A stretch of 40,286 nucleotides of DNA from Phycisphaerales bacterium (GTDB lineage: Bacteria; Planctomycetota; Phycisphaerae; Phycisphaerales; UBA1924): the NCBI GenBank assembly GCA_022843045.1, contig JALHOJ010000039.1:1-40286 (forward strand), read 5' to 3'. A program made the position numbers and the translations under genes. Each line of letters begins with the position of its first letter. The first letter of the stretch is position 1. Below, piece by piece: positions 25,627 to 32,721 of this stretch. Under the pieces are notes generated by a model. It was given only the letters and a program-made list of their open reading frames with translations. It was not told where the DNA came from and ran no database searches.

Positions 25627-25947
25627 TTAGCTCTCCTCTGAGCCCGGAGGCAACTTCGGATACAACCGTTCCTTCCAAAGATCGGGCAAGTGCGCACGCT
25701 CGCACGCTTCGCCGCACTCTGGACATCGCACCATGCCCGGCGCGTCCGGGACTTCTTCAATTCCTCGCAGCCCTTGCTCGCACTTGGGACAGAGCATCCA
25801 CTCTTCTTCATCAAGCCGCTTGCGCAGCCGCCATCGCTTTGGCTCCTGCCAGAGCATGCAGACCACGAGCAGCACAAAAAACGCACCACAGGTGATCGAG
25901 AACATCAGCATCGTGTCGACGTTGCCCAAGGTCACGATCTCGGTCAA
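25627..25947 (-). CDS. Small membrane protein with a zinc ribbon
   Basis: The protein has 106 residues if it starts at the TTG at 25947, which has a good ribosome site (AGGAAG, 6-7 bases upstream). The ATG at 25911 has none and would cut into the region before the membrane segment. One hydrophobic helix spans about 13-33. A basic stretch follows (KRWRLRKRL), then two CxxC pairs, CPKC (53-56) and CPEC (75-78), which should bind zinc. The layout suggests a membrane-anchored cytoplasmic zinc ribbon. Function is unknown. It is convergent with tpsA, with only 20 bases between the stop codons. Confidence 0.7.
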   Translation of the reverse strand: MTEIVTLGNVDTMLMFSITCGAFFVLLVVCMLWQEPKRWRLRKRLDEEEWMLCPKCEQGLRGIEEVPDAPGMVRCPECGEACERAHLPDLWKERLYPKLPPGSEES

Positions 25948-26003
25948 CTCAAACTTCCTGCCCCCCCGAGTCCACTCAAAGGTTGATCAAAGCCCACATC
26001 GTC

Positions 26004-26032
26004 GAATGCCGAATGCCGAATGCCCAATGCCC
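26004..26032. repeat. GAATGCC tandem array at the ferredoxin-NADP reductase stop codon
   Basis: Four 7-base words in a row (GAATGCC three times, then CAATGCC) end at the base next to the minus-strand stop codon at 26033-26035. Related arrays occur at 27141-27168 and 34566-34598. On the window's plus strand all three read GAATGCC. There is no inverted partner and no T-tract. Confidence 0.8.
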
Positions 26033-27004
26033 CTAGTACACCTCCATGAACACCCTTCGCGTCGGCTTCACCTGCTTGTGCAGCATCTGCCGCGTCCAGC
26101 TCTTCGGCTCGCGCATCACCTCTGCGTCCCCCTCGACATAACGCTCGCGGTCTGATGTCGGCAGCACGCCCGCCAACTGCTGCAGCACGCCGAGTTCCAT
26201 CCCCGCGATGCCGCAGATATAAATCAGCCCCCGCTCGCTCGCCAGAAGCGGCTCCAGCCGCTCGCGCGAATGCGTCAGCCGCTCGTGCACGTACATCGCC
26301 GGCTTCCCATCCGCCTGCTTCTCCCGGCTGATGGCCGTGATGTATTGGAAGTTGCTGTGTTTGCTCGCAAGCTCCGTCATCTGCTCGTGATACACCAGGT
26401 CGCTCGCATAGGGCGACCCCATCACCAGCGCGATCTTCGCCCCAGGCGCTGTTCGCAGCAAGTCCAGCACCATCCCGCGAAACGGCGCGATCCCCGTGCC
26501 CGTCGCGAAGAACACATAGTCATGCTCCGCGGGCCGCTGGGGCAGCACGAACCGCTTGCCGCTGGGGCCGGTGAGCTGCACCGTGTCGCCCACCTTCAGA
26601 TCGCACAAGTAGTTGCTCGCCACGCCCAGGTACAGCTTCGACGACTCCCAGTGCTCATCAATCAGCCGCTTCACCGTCGTCGCAACTACGCACCCCTGCC
26701 CGTCTTCGCCGACAGTGGGGGACGCCAGCGAGTACAAGCGGAGCTTGTGGGCCTTGCCATTCGCATCCACGCCGGGCGGCAACACTCCAAAGCTCTGCCC
26801 GCTCACGAACGAGCCCGCCAGGGGCGTGCCCGACACGTCAAACTCGATGTGCCGCACAAAACCCGCCGCCTTCTTGCTCGCCGTGCAGCGTTCGTTCCGC
26901 ACCACCCTCCCCGTCACGGGCGAAGCGGGCGAGGCCAGATGCATCTTCGCAGGAACCAGCTCGGGCCCCGCGTCCCGATGCTCACGTGTGCTCGTATCAG
27001 TCAT
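26033..27004 (-). CDS. Plant-type ferredoxin-NADP(+) reductase
   Basis: The protein has 323 residues and should move electrons between ferredoxin (or flavodoxin) and NADP(H) in the cytoplasm, using FAD. The FAD-binding motif RLYSLAS is at 89-95 and GVASNYLC at 127-134. The NADP-binding motifs ATGTGIAPFRG (167-177) and CGIAGMELGV (264-273) follow. The chain ends in FMEVY; the C-terminal tyrosine that stacks on the flavin is a mark of the plastid-type family. About 30 N-terminal residues precede the FAD domain. The start at 27004 was preferred to an upstream in-frame codon because the extension would cross a 19-bp palindrome. No ferredoxin gene is nearby. Confidence 0.88.
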   Translation of the reverse strand: MTDTSTREHRDAGPELVPAKMHLASPASPVTGRVVRNERCTASKKAAGFVRHIEFDVSGTPLAGSFVSGQSFGVLPPGVDANGKAHKLRLYSLASPTVGEDGQGCVVATTVKRLIDEHWESSKLYLGVASNYLCDLKVGDTVQLTGPSGKRFVLPQRPAEHDYVFFATGTGIAPFRGMVLDLLRTAPGAKIALVMGSPYASDLVYHEQMTELASKHSNFQYITAISREKQADGKPAMYVHERLTHSRERLEPLLASERGLIYICGIAGMELGVLQQLAGVLPTSDRERYVEGDAEVMREPKSWTRQMLHKQVKPTRRVFMEVY

Positions 27005-27014
27005 CGCCCGATTC

Positions 27015-27033
27015 TTGCAGCCCCGGGCTGCAA
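27015..27033. promoter_or_regulatory. 19-bp perfect palindrome just upstream of the ferredoxin-NADP reductase start
   Basis: TTGCAGCCCCGGGCTGCAA is a 9-1-9 palindrome located 10 bases before the ATG at 27004. It could be an operator for a dimeric regulator, or an RNA hairpin near the ribosome site. It may equally be one more intergenic palindromic repeat. No T-tract follows it in either direction. Confidence 0.45.
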
Positions 27034-27088
27034 AGACCAACCACACGTGCGACTTCCAACCTCATCTCACTGCCTCGACGAGAGAATG

Positions 27089-27113
27089 AAAAAAGGCCGA
27101 GCCCTCAGCGGCC
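27089..27113 (-). terminator. Likely terminator of the coiled-coil lipoprotein gene
   Basis: Read on the minus strand, a GC-rich imperfect hairpin (outer stem GGCCG/CGGCC, five pairs) is followed by six T (27089-27094). It lies about 65-90 bases after the stop of the lipoprotein gene. The short perfect stem keeps the confidence moderate. Confidence 0.45.
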
Positions 27114-27140
27114 CAGCCCTTCAAATCTCACCCACGCCCC

Positions 27141-27168
27141 GAATGCCCAGTGCCCAGTCCCCAATGCC
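27141..27168. repeat. Degenerate GAATGCC array after the coiled-coil lipoprotein gene
   Basis: GAATGCC is followed by CAGTGCC, CAGTCC and CCAATGCC, a degenerate version of the array at 26004-26032. It lies 7 bases after the stop codon (27176-27178) of the minus-strand lipoprotein gene. Confidence 0.7.
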
Positions 27169-27175
27169 TTCTTCC

Positions 27176-29062
27176 TCAACCCCCGCCCATCATCGCCTTC
27201 TGCATCTCCTGCATCACCGCCGCCCCCGCCGCGGCGGCATCCGAAAACTCGCCCGCCGCCACTCGATCCGCGATCCCCCCAAACGCCGTGCCCATCCCCT
27301 TCATCATCGGGGTGATCATCTCCGCCATCGCGCCCATCTGTCCAAGGCCCGACTTCCACGCCCCGTCCACGAGCACGAGCTCCATCGGCATCGGGCTCCC
27401 GGGAATCGCCACATTGACCTTGCTGTCCGAGACCTTCGTGAACGTCATCGTCGAGATGTCCCATCCGGTCGGATCGCCCGCCTTCAGCTGGCCCGCCACC
27501 ATCTGCCCGCCCGGAGCCTTCGAGATCAAGTCGATCGCGCTCATCTCAAACTTGGCCTTGGCCGCGTCATCCAGCTTCTTCATCGCCACCATCAGATCCG
27601 CCTGCGCCTCCACCAACCCCTTCTCCGCGTCGTTGGTGGTGTGCGCCATCGCGATCATCGACTCACGATTGGCTTCCTTGGTTGCCGTGATCATCTCCTC
27701 GACGAACTTCCGCGCCGAACGCGGAATCCCATCCGCGGGCGGCGGCTCAAGCTGCTCGGGCAGCTTCTTCAGCCGCTCCGCAACCTGCTGCAACTGCTCG
27801 CGGGCCGCCCCCTGCACATTCGCGCCGCCGAACGCGCTCGTGGCCTGCTCGATCGAAGCCTTGGCCTCCTCCAGAAGCTTGACGGACTCTTCAGCAACCT
27901 GCGTCCGCCGTGACTGATAGTCGCCCTTGCGAGGCAGCGCGGGCTGCGTCTTGGTCAGCACATCCAGCGTGCTCGCCAGGCTGCTGAGCATCTGCAGCCG
28001 CGTGCTCTGCAACCCCGCGATCGAAAGCGCCGCACTCCCTGCGATGGTCTTCGCCGTCGATCCCGCGTCCGCCGCGCTGCGAGCCGCGCCGGCCGCCTTC
28101 TCAAACTGCCCCTTCGCGTTGTCAAAGGCCGTCTGGAAGTCGCCGTCGTGCAGCCGCTTCACGTCGTCGTACACGGTCTCGAGTTCGCGGTTGGCCTGGT
28201 TCGCAAGCTCCCGCGCGTCCGCCGCTTCCTTGTTCGAAGCCGCCTTGCGGTCCTCAAGATCCTTCTTCCCCTGGGCCAGCTTGGCCTTCTGGTTGTTCAG
28301 CTTGTTGATCAGTTCTTCCTGCTCCGCGACCTGCGGCGCAAGCACCTCGGCCTCCGCCGCAAGCTTCTCGCCAATCAGCCGCTGCGCATCCCCCTGCCGC
28401 CGCACGCCCGCCGCCTGCTCCACCAGCGACGCGCCCTCTCGGGCCGACATCGCCGACGCCTGCTGACGCAGGAGGCTGGCCTGATCAGCGAACGACTTTG
28501 CGTCCGCCAACGCCTTCTCCGAATCCGCCCGCAGCGAGTTGAGCCGCGCACGCATCTCATCACGCCGTGCAGTCGTCTCCGCGAGTTCCTTGTCCTTGTC
28601 CGCGGAAGTCTTCGCCAACGCCGCGATCTGCGGCGCAGGGTCAAACGACTCCGCCGCCGCCGCGATCGAGCTCCGCAGCGACCATGTGCCCGCCAGTTCG
28701 TTCATCCGCGACAGGTGCCGCCGGATCGAAGCATCCGCAAAGCTGATCGCCTGGGCTTCCTTTTCGCCCTGGGCCATCGCCGCCTGCGCCGTCAGCACCG
28801 CCGACGAGGCCTTCTCGCCGCTCGTGCCCTGCGACACCGCTCCCGCCGCTGTCGTCGCTGCCGCGCCCACGCCCTTGCTCAGCCCCTCGGCCGACCAGCT
28901 CGTCACCCCCGCCGCCTTCACCTGGCTCGACGCCGTATTCACCGCGTTCGCCGTCGGGTCCCCCTGGTCACAGCCACCAAGCGTCCCCACCGATCCCGCG
29001 GCGATCACCAGCGAGAGCAGGCCAAAACACACACGGGCACGATTGCGGTCGCGTTGCTGCAT
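27176..29062 (-). CDS. Large coiled-coil lipoprotein, function unknown
   Basis: The protein has 628 residues. A basic N-terminus and hydrophobic core end in the lipobox LGG-C, putting the lipidated cysteine at residue 31, so it is anchored to a membrane outside the cytoplasm. The mature chain is rich in Ala, Glu, Lys, Gln and Ser with heptad-like helices, for example NKLNNQKAKLAQGKKDLEDR and NQANRELETVYDDVKRLHDG. The C-terminal about 150 residues are less charged, contain VNVAIPGSPMPMELVLVDGAWK, and may be a small globular domain. It ends in Met/Gly-rich sequence. I do not recognise the family. It lies upstream of the reductase gene on the same strand but is probably transcribed separately, given the terminator-like site between them. 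Confidence 0.75.
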   Translation of the reverse strand: MQQRDRNRARVCFGLLSLVIAAGSVGTLGGCDQGDPTANAVNTASSQVKAAGVTSWSAEGLSKGVGAAATTAAGAVSQGTSGEKASSAVLTAQAAMAQGEKEAQAISFADASIRRHLSRMNELAGTWSLRSSIAAAAESFDPAPQIAALAKTSADKDKELAETTARRDEMRARLNSLRADSEKALADAKSFADQASLLRQQASAMSAREGASLVEQAAGVRRQGDAQRLIGEKLAAEAEVLAPQVAEQEELINKLNNQKAKLAQGKKDLEDRKAASNKEAADARELANQANRELETVYDDVKRLHDGDFQTAFDNAKGQFEKAAGAARSAADAGSTAKTIAGSAALSIAGLQSTRLQMLSSLASTLDVLTKTQPALPRKGDYQSRRTQVAEESVKLLEEAKASIEQATSAFGGANVQGAAREQLQQVAERLKKLPEQLEPPPADGIPRSARKFVEEMITATKEANRESMIAMAHTTNDAEKGLVEAQADLMVAMKKLDDAAKAKFEMSAIDLISKAPGGQMVAGQLKAGDPTGWDISTMTFTKVSDSKVNVAIPGSPMPMELVLVDGAWKSGLGQMGAMAEMITPMMKGMGTAFGGIADRVAAGEFSDAAAAGAAVMQEMQKAMMGGG

Positions 29063-29132
29063 AGTGAGTCACCAAAGGTTCAAACACGTCTTCAAGAGCC
29101 GGAAAGCCAGTGTAGCGAAGCCACCGCAGTAG

Positions 29133-29175
29133 CACGGGCTTCCAGCCCGTGAGTCTCAGGGCCGTCTAGGCCCTG
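29133..29175. repeat. Tandem pair of intergenic hairpins
   Basis: Two perfect hairpins stand side by side: CACGGGCT-tcc-AGCCCGTG at 29133-29151 (8 bp) and CAGGGCC-gtcta-GGCCCTG at 29157-29175 (7 bp). They lie in the gap between the TPR protein gene (stop at 29219) and the lipoprotein gene (start at 29062). No T-tract follows, so they are not standard terminators. The first resembles the CTTCCA-loop hairpin at 1034-1056. Confidence 0.6.
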
Positions 29176-29218
29176 GACACTCGCCCACAACCCCATCCCA
29201 CCCCTCCCCATTCGCACC

Positions 29219-30163
29219 CTACCGCTTGGGCGATCCCGGATTGGCAGGCGGATTCTCCGCGGGAGCTGGCTGCGGAGCTGGCTGCGGAGTTGGCTGCGGA
29301 GTTGGCTGCGGAGCCGGCACTGGCGTAGCCCCAGGCGTCTGCGTTCCTGCAGGCGGCGTCACCGGCGTCAACTCCACCGGATTCGCAGGCGTTTCAGGCG
29401 CGGGGGCGGGCGGAGGCTTGGGCGTCGTATCCAAAGGTGCCGGCACACTCGCTGCCGTCGGCACCGGATCCAGCGCCGCCAATTTCCCCAGCGACGCAAT
29501 CCGCTCCTTCGCGAGCGCCACATGCCGCTCAAACTTCGCCGCTTCCGCCGTCGCGATGACTTTTTCGTAGGCCGACTTCGCCCCGTCGTTGTCGCCCTTG
29601 CTCTCCGCGACGGCCGCAAGCCCGTACAGGCCCCCAATCGCATGGATCGCAAGCTTGGGATCGTTGCCCGCCCGGTCGACCACCCACTGATACTGCTCGC
29701 TGGCCTTCGCCAGCAACTGCTCGCGATCCGGAGCCTTCAGTTCATCTTCGATGCTTGCCAGCGTCCCATCCGGCTGGACCGTCGCCCCGGGCTTGACGCC
29801 CCGCCGAACGCTGTCGAGGTACACATCCCCAGCCTCAAGCCGGGCCAAGATCGCCACCGCCCCGATATCCGGGTACTGATCCGCGATCGCCACCAGCGAA
29901 TCCGGGTTGGGGTTGCGCCCTTGACGAGCCGCCTCAAAGTCAGCAAACGCCGCCTCGACCCCCGCCTTCTTCCGCTTGTCCAAGTGCTGCTTGAGGGCGT
30001 ACCCGCCCGCCGCGACCGCGACGATCACCAGCAACGGCCCCGACCACTTCCGCAGCCACTCAATGAACTCAACGTTGTACCGCGCCTCCTCCAACCCCGC
30101 CCCTTCGCGGATCTGGATCGGCGTATTGCTCGCTTTCAACTCTTGGTCGCGTTCGTCGGCCAT
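29219..30163 (-). CDS. Membrane-anchored TPR protein with Pro-rich tail
   Basis: The protein has 314 residues. A charged cytoplasmic N-terminus (about 40 residues) is followed by one membrane helix (about 41-58). A TPR-like helical domain (about 65-235) comes next, with AYEKVIATAEAAKFERHVALAKERI as a clear unit. The layout resembles YfgM/TPR_21 proteins, which help envelope protein folding in other bacteria. The last about 80 residues are Pro/Ala/Thr-rich with PQPTPQPTPQPAPQ repeats, encoded by a 12-base DNA repeat (29263-29310). This tail probably spans the cell-wall space. The specific partner is unknown. The gene lies upstream of the lipoprotein gene, separated by two hairpins. Confidence 0.72.
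   Translation of the reverse strand: MADERDQELKASNTPIQIREGAGLEEARYNVEFIEWLRKWSGPLLVIVAVAAGGYALKQHLDKRKKAGVEAAFADFEAARQGRNPNPDSLVAIADQYPDIGAVAILARLEAGDVYLDSVRRGVKPGATVQPDGTLASIEDELKAPDREQLLAKASEQYQWVVDRAGNDPKLAIHAIGGLYGLAAVAESKGDNDGAKSAYEKVIATAEAAKFERHVALAKERIASLGKLAALDPVPTAASVPAPLDTTPKPPPAPAPETPANPVELTPVTPPAGTQTPGATPVPAPQPTPQPTPQPAPQPAPAENPPANPGSPKR
29263..29310. repeat. Four 12-base tandem repeats coding the Pro-rich tail
   Basis: On the plus strand GAGCTGGCTGCG occurs twice, followed by two copies of GAGTTGGCTGCG. On the coding strand they give P-Q-P-A or P-Q-P-T units at the C-terminus of the TPR protein. Such arrays change length easily by slippage. Confidence 0.8.
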
Positions 30164-30210
30164 AGGGGGACATGATAGGGATCAGCAACGCGCGACAAGC
30201 GAAGTCAGAG

Positions 30211-30229
30211 CCCCTCCCAGAGGGAGGGG
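30211..30229. repeat. Intergenic hairpin CCCCTCCC-aga-GGGAGGGG
   Basis: An 8-bp perfect stem with a three-base loop lies between the GTPase gene stop (30276) and the TPR gene start (30163), followed on the plus strand by G/T-rich sequence. There is no T-tract. It may act as a processing or stability element or be a dispersed repeat. Confidence 0.55.
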
Positions 30230-30275
30230 TTGGGGTGGGTGAGCCCAGGAGTTACACACCTTCCAATGCTCCCTC

Positions 30276-31280
30276 TCACCAAAACCTCCACGCCCCACCC
30301 CACAATTCCTTCCCCACCAACCGCTCCCGCACCACCCGCACCAACTCCGCCACCCCCTCCCCCGTCCGCGCACTCACCGCGACATCCACTTCCTCGTTTC
30401 CCTTCCCAAGATCACTCCGCAGCCCCACCCGTACCACCGGCACGTTCGCTAGCCCACTCCCCAATCCCGGCGCCGCCGTCATCGGATCACTCGCCACAAT
30501 CAGCAAATCCGCCTGCCCCGCCAGCATCATCGCCGCGTCCCGCGCCATCGCCTCCTCCGCCGTCGGCCGCTCGCGCAGTCCAGGCGTATCCAGCCACCGC
30601 ACCACCAGCCCGCCCATATCCAGCAGCACGCCCACATGATCGCGCGTCGTCCCCGGCTCGTCCGCGACGATCGAAACCCCCCGCCCCGCCAGCGCATTGG
30701 TCAGCGTGCTCTTCCCGATGTTGCTCGCTCCCAGCACCACCACCAGAGCCGGATCAATCAGCCGCCGCAACATCCGATCCCGAGGCGTCTGCTCCCGCGT
30801 CAATGCCGCCGGGTCCTGCGCCAACTCCTCCCGCCACAACCCCGGCTGCCGCAGCAACAGATCCACCGCCAACGGACTGCTCGCCCGCGCCAGCACCTCA
30901 AGCACGCGCCGCTCAACCTCTTCGATCGAAGTGGGGGCCCTCGCCGAATCACCGACGCGATGTCCGCCGTGAGCAAAGGCAGCAACCGCGATCCCCTCGC
31001 GCTCACACGCCTCCAGAATTGCTCGAACCACCCCGACCCCCCCATGCGGCATCAACCACGCCGTCCGCTCATCCACCCGCGCCACGACGCCTTGATCCAC
31101 ACCCGCAATCCCCCGCACCCGAATCTCCCCAGCCCGCACCACCCCAACCCCAAGCCGCCCCAGTGCCGCATCCAACTCCGAAGCCGCACCCCAAACCTCA
31201 ATCAACGCAATCGCCCCCGCCGCCTGCCCAGGCGTCGCCAACCAAGCCCTCACGCCAGCTGTGCCCAATTCATCCACCAC
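30276..31280 (-). CDS. Reduced MnmE/TrmE-like GTPase
   Basis: The protein has 334 residues if started at GTG 31280; MnmE is usually about 450. An N-terminal region (1-110) retains an AGAIALIEV strand and an MPHGG motif that recall the MnmE tetrahydrofolate-binding domain, but the usual GAR-A-PGEFT segment is absent. The G domain has G1 GASNIGKS (184-191), G2 EPGTTRD (208-214), G3 DTPGL (231-235) and G5 SART (303-306). G4 reads GLRSDL where NKxDL is expected. The chain ends GGAWRFW soon after G5, so the C-terminal helices and FC(I/V/L)GK motif needed for tRNA wobble-uridine modification are missing. It may be a divergent paralogue. The start is uncertain because no clear ribosome site exists and the 5' end abuts a tandem array. 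Confidence 0.72.
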   Translation of the reverse strand: MVDELGTAGVRAWLATPGQAAGAIALIEVWGAASELDAALGRLGVGVVRAGEIRVRGIAGVDQGVVARVDERTAWLMPHGGVGVVRAILEACEREGIAVAAFAHGGHRVGDSARAPTSIEEVERRVLEVLARASSPLAVDLLLRQPGLWREELAQDPAALTREQTPRDRMLRRLIDPALVVVLGASNIGKSTLTNALAGRGVSIVADEPGTTRDHVGVLLDMGGLVVRWLDTPGLRERPTAEEAMARDAAMMLAGQADLLIVASDPMTAAPGLGSGLANVPVVRVGLRSDLGKGNEEVDVAVSARTGEGVAELVRVVRERLVGKELWGGAWRFW

Positions 31281-31284
31281 ACCT

Positions 31285-31332
31285 CACCACTCCACCACTC
31301 CACCACTTCGTCTCTCCGTCTCTCCGTCTCTT
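31285..31332. repeat. CACCACTC and GTCTCTCC tandem arrays at the coaX stop codon
   Basis: Three copies of an 8-base word CACCACTC (31285-31308) are followed by GTCTCTCC twice and a partial third copy (31310-31332). The array ends on the coaX stop codon (31332-31334), and its other end is about 5 bases from the GTPase start. The two words are unrelated to those at other gene ends. Confidence 0.8.
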
Positions 31333-32129
31333 CACTCCTCTTCCTCCCCACCCACCGCCGCCCGACACGCCTCCAGAATCCCAATGAGCTGCAAGTCCGG
31401 CACCACATGCTCGACCACTTCATCCCCCTCAAACAGCGCCGGCGCATCCCCGCCCGTCGCCACAATCTGCGGATACGCCTCGTACGCCTCCGCATACGTC
31501 TCCACAACATGCCGCACGAGCCCCCGCGCCGCCGCCTGCACCCCTAGCAGCATCGCGTGCTTCGTGTCCTTCCCAAACGGTCCACGCGCCTTGTCGGGCG
31601 GCGTCCAACCAAGGCTCGGCAGCGCGCTCGTCTGCTCGTGCAAACTTCCCAGCATCATCGCCAACCCCGGCGCAATCACTCCGCCCTGAAACACGCCTTC
31701 GCCATCCACGAAATCCACCGTGATCGCCGTCCCCGCATCCACCACCACGCACGCCTGCCGCGCCCGGCTGTACGCCGCGAGCGCACATAGCTGGCGATCC
31801 TGCCCCAGCGTGCTCGCATCATCAAGGTTGTGCCGCAAGGGCACCGCAATGTCATCCCCGATCATGTACACATCCCCCATCCCGCGCAGCTCCACCCGCA
31901 GCGCATCCGACAGCGGCTTGCGCACCGACGCAATCACAATCGGCGCCCCATGCTGGTCAGCGAGCAACCCCTCCACCTCACGCAGCAGCGCCTTGTAATC
32001 GCTGCTGCCCGCCGGCGGATTCGCCACACTTACCGCGCTCGAAAGCTCCCCCTTGAGAAAGAGCCCAAGCCGCGTCCGCGAGTTGCCAACCGTCAGCCCC
32101 AGCAGCGGGCCTTGCAGAAGATCGTCCAT
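31332..32129 (-). CDS. coaX: Type III pantothenate kinase, with altered first motif
   Basis: The protein has 265 residues and should phosphorylate pantothenate in the first committed step of coenzyme A synthesis. Conserved features are GQDR (109-112, holding the expected catalytic Asp111), DAGTAITVDF (131-140), FQGGVIAPGLAMM and TGGD (225-228). The N-terminal phosphate-binding motif, normally DxGNT, reads TVGNS (13-17), so the first of the family's three conserved aspartates is replaced by Thr. This might change metal or ATP binding, or be compensated elsewhere. Planctomycetes generally use CoaX, but I cannot tell whether another copy exists. The ATG at 32129 has only a weak ribosome site. 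The C-terminus is EEEE next to a tandem array. Confidence 0.85.
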   Translation of the reverse strand: MDDLLQGPLLGLTVGNSRTRLGLFLKGELSSAVSVANPPAGSSDYKALLREVEGLLADQHGAPIVIASVRKPLSDALRVELRGMGDVYMIGDDIAVPLRHNLDDASTLGQDRQLCALAAYSRARQACVVVDAGTAITVDFVDGEGVFQGGVIAPGLAMMLGSLHEQTSALPSLGWTPPDKARGPFGKDTKHAMLLGVQAAARGLVRHVVETYAEAYEAYPQIVATGGDAPALFEGDEVVEHVVPDLQLIGILEACRAAVGGEEEE

Positions 32130-32160
32130 GGGAGAAGCCTACGCGATCAACGTCAACAGA

Positions 32161-32340
32161 TGATCGATTTCAGCACAGAGACACAGAGATCAGGAGGAAG
32201 AAGAGAAAAGACCCAAGCGACGCTCCAGTGAGACAAAGGCAAATGGATAAAAGAAGGCGGCGAGGACGGCTAATCCCGCCATCCCAACTCCCTCTCCTCT
32301 TCCTCCAAATCTCTGTGTCTCTGTGCTGAAAATCGAATCA
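32161..32340. repeat. Inverted repeat (CAGCACAGAGACACAGAG family), copy 2, between coaX and the HU gene
   Basis: Arms of about 42-43 bases (32164-32205 and 32294-32336) are near-perfect inverted matches. The left starts TCGATTTCAGCACAGAGACA and continues through an AGGAGGAAGAAGAG purine tract; the right carries the complementary pyrimidine tract. The flanks extend the pairing to TGAT...ATCA at 32161 and 32340. The spacer is about 88 bases and codes for nothing obvious. The element starts about 12 bases from the HU stop codon (32353-32355) and ends about 30 bases before the coaX start. It is the better-preserved copy of the element at 14793-14948. Confidence 0.9.
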
Positions 32341-32352
32341 CGAGCGGCGAAC

Positions 32353-32721
32353 TTACGCCCCCGCCCCCGCCGTCACCGCCTGCTTCGACTTCATCTCGAC
32401 GGTCTTGACCTCAACCACGCCCTTGGGTGCAGGAGGCGGCATCTCCACGCTCTCACGCATCAGCCGCCCGACCTTGAACTTGACGGCCCGCTTGGCCGGC
32501 ACTTCGACCTTCTGCATCGTCTTGGGGTTCTGCGCGATCCGCGCGCTGCGTTCCTTCACCTCAAACACCCCAAAGTCGCGGAACTCCAGCCGATTCCCCT
32601 TGCGGAGCTCGACGATGATCGCGTCCAGGAACTCCTGGCACACCAGCTTGACCTCGTTGCGACGCACCTTGGTCTTCTCGGTGATGCGTTCGACCAGTTC
32701 CTTCTTCGTGATCGTGGCCAT
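32353..32721 (-). CDS. HU-family DNA-binding protein with C-terminal tail
   Basis: The protein has 122 residues; HU and IHF have about 90-100. It starts MATITKKELVERITEKTKV with a ribosome site AAGGA. It carries the DNA-bending beta-arm NPKTMQKVEVPA and ends the core with VKFKVGRLMRESV, all typical of the family. It should be a nucleoid protein that binds and bends DNA as a dimer. The last about 28 residues (PPPAPKGVVEVKT onward) are an extension without a known domain. It is divergent from the hydrolase gene and is followed by the long inverted repeat. Confidence 0.9.
   Translation of the reverse strand: MATITKKELVERITEKTKVRRNEVKLVCQEFLDAIIVELRKGNRLEFRDFGVFEVKERSARIAQNPKTMQKVEVPAKRAVKFKVGRLMRESVEMPPPAPKGVVEVKTVEMKSKQAVTAGAGA

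Noticed and set aside
26004-26032. GAATGCC array considered as a CRISPR
   Set aside because: Words are 7 bases with no spacers, and no cas gene is present.
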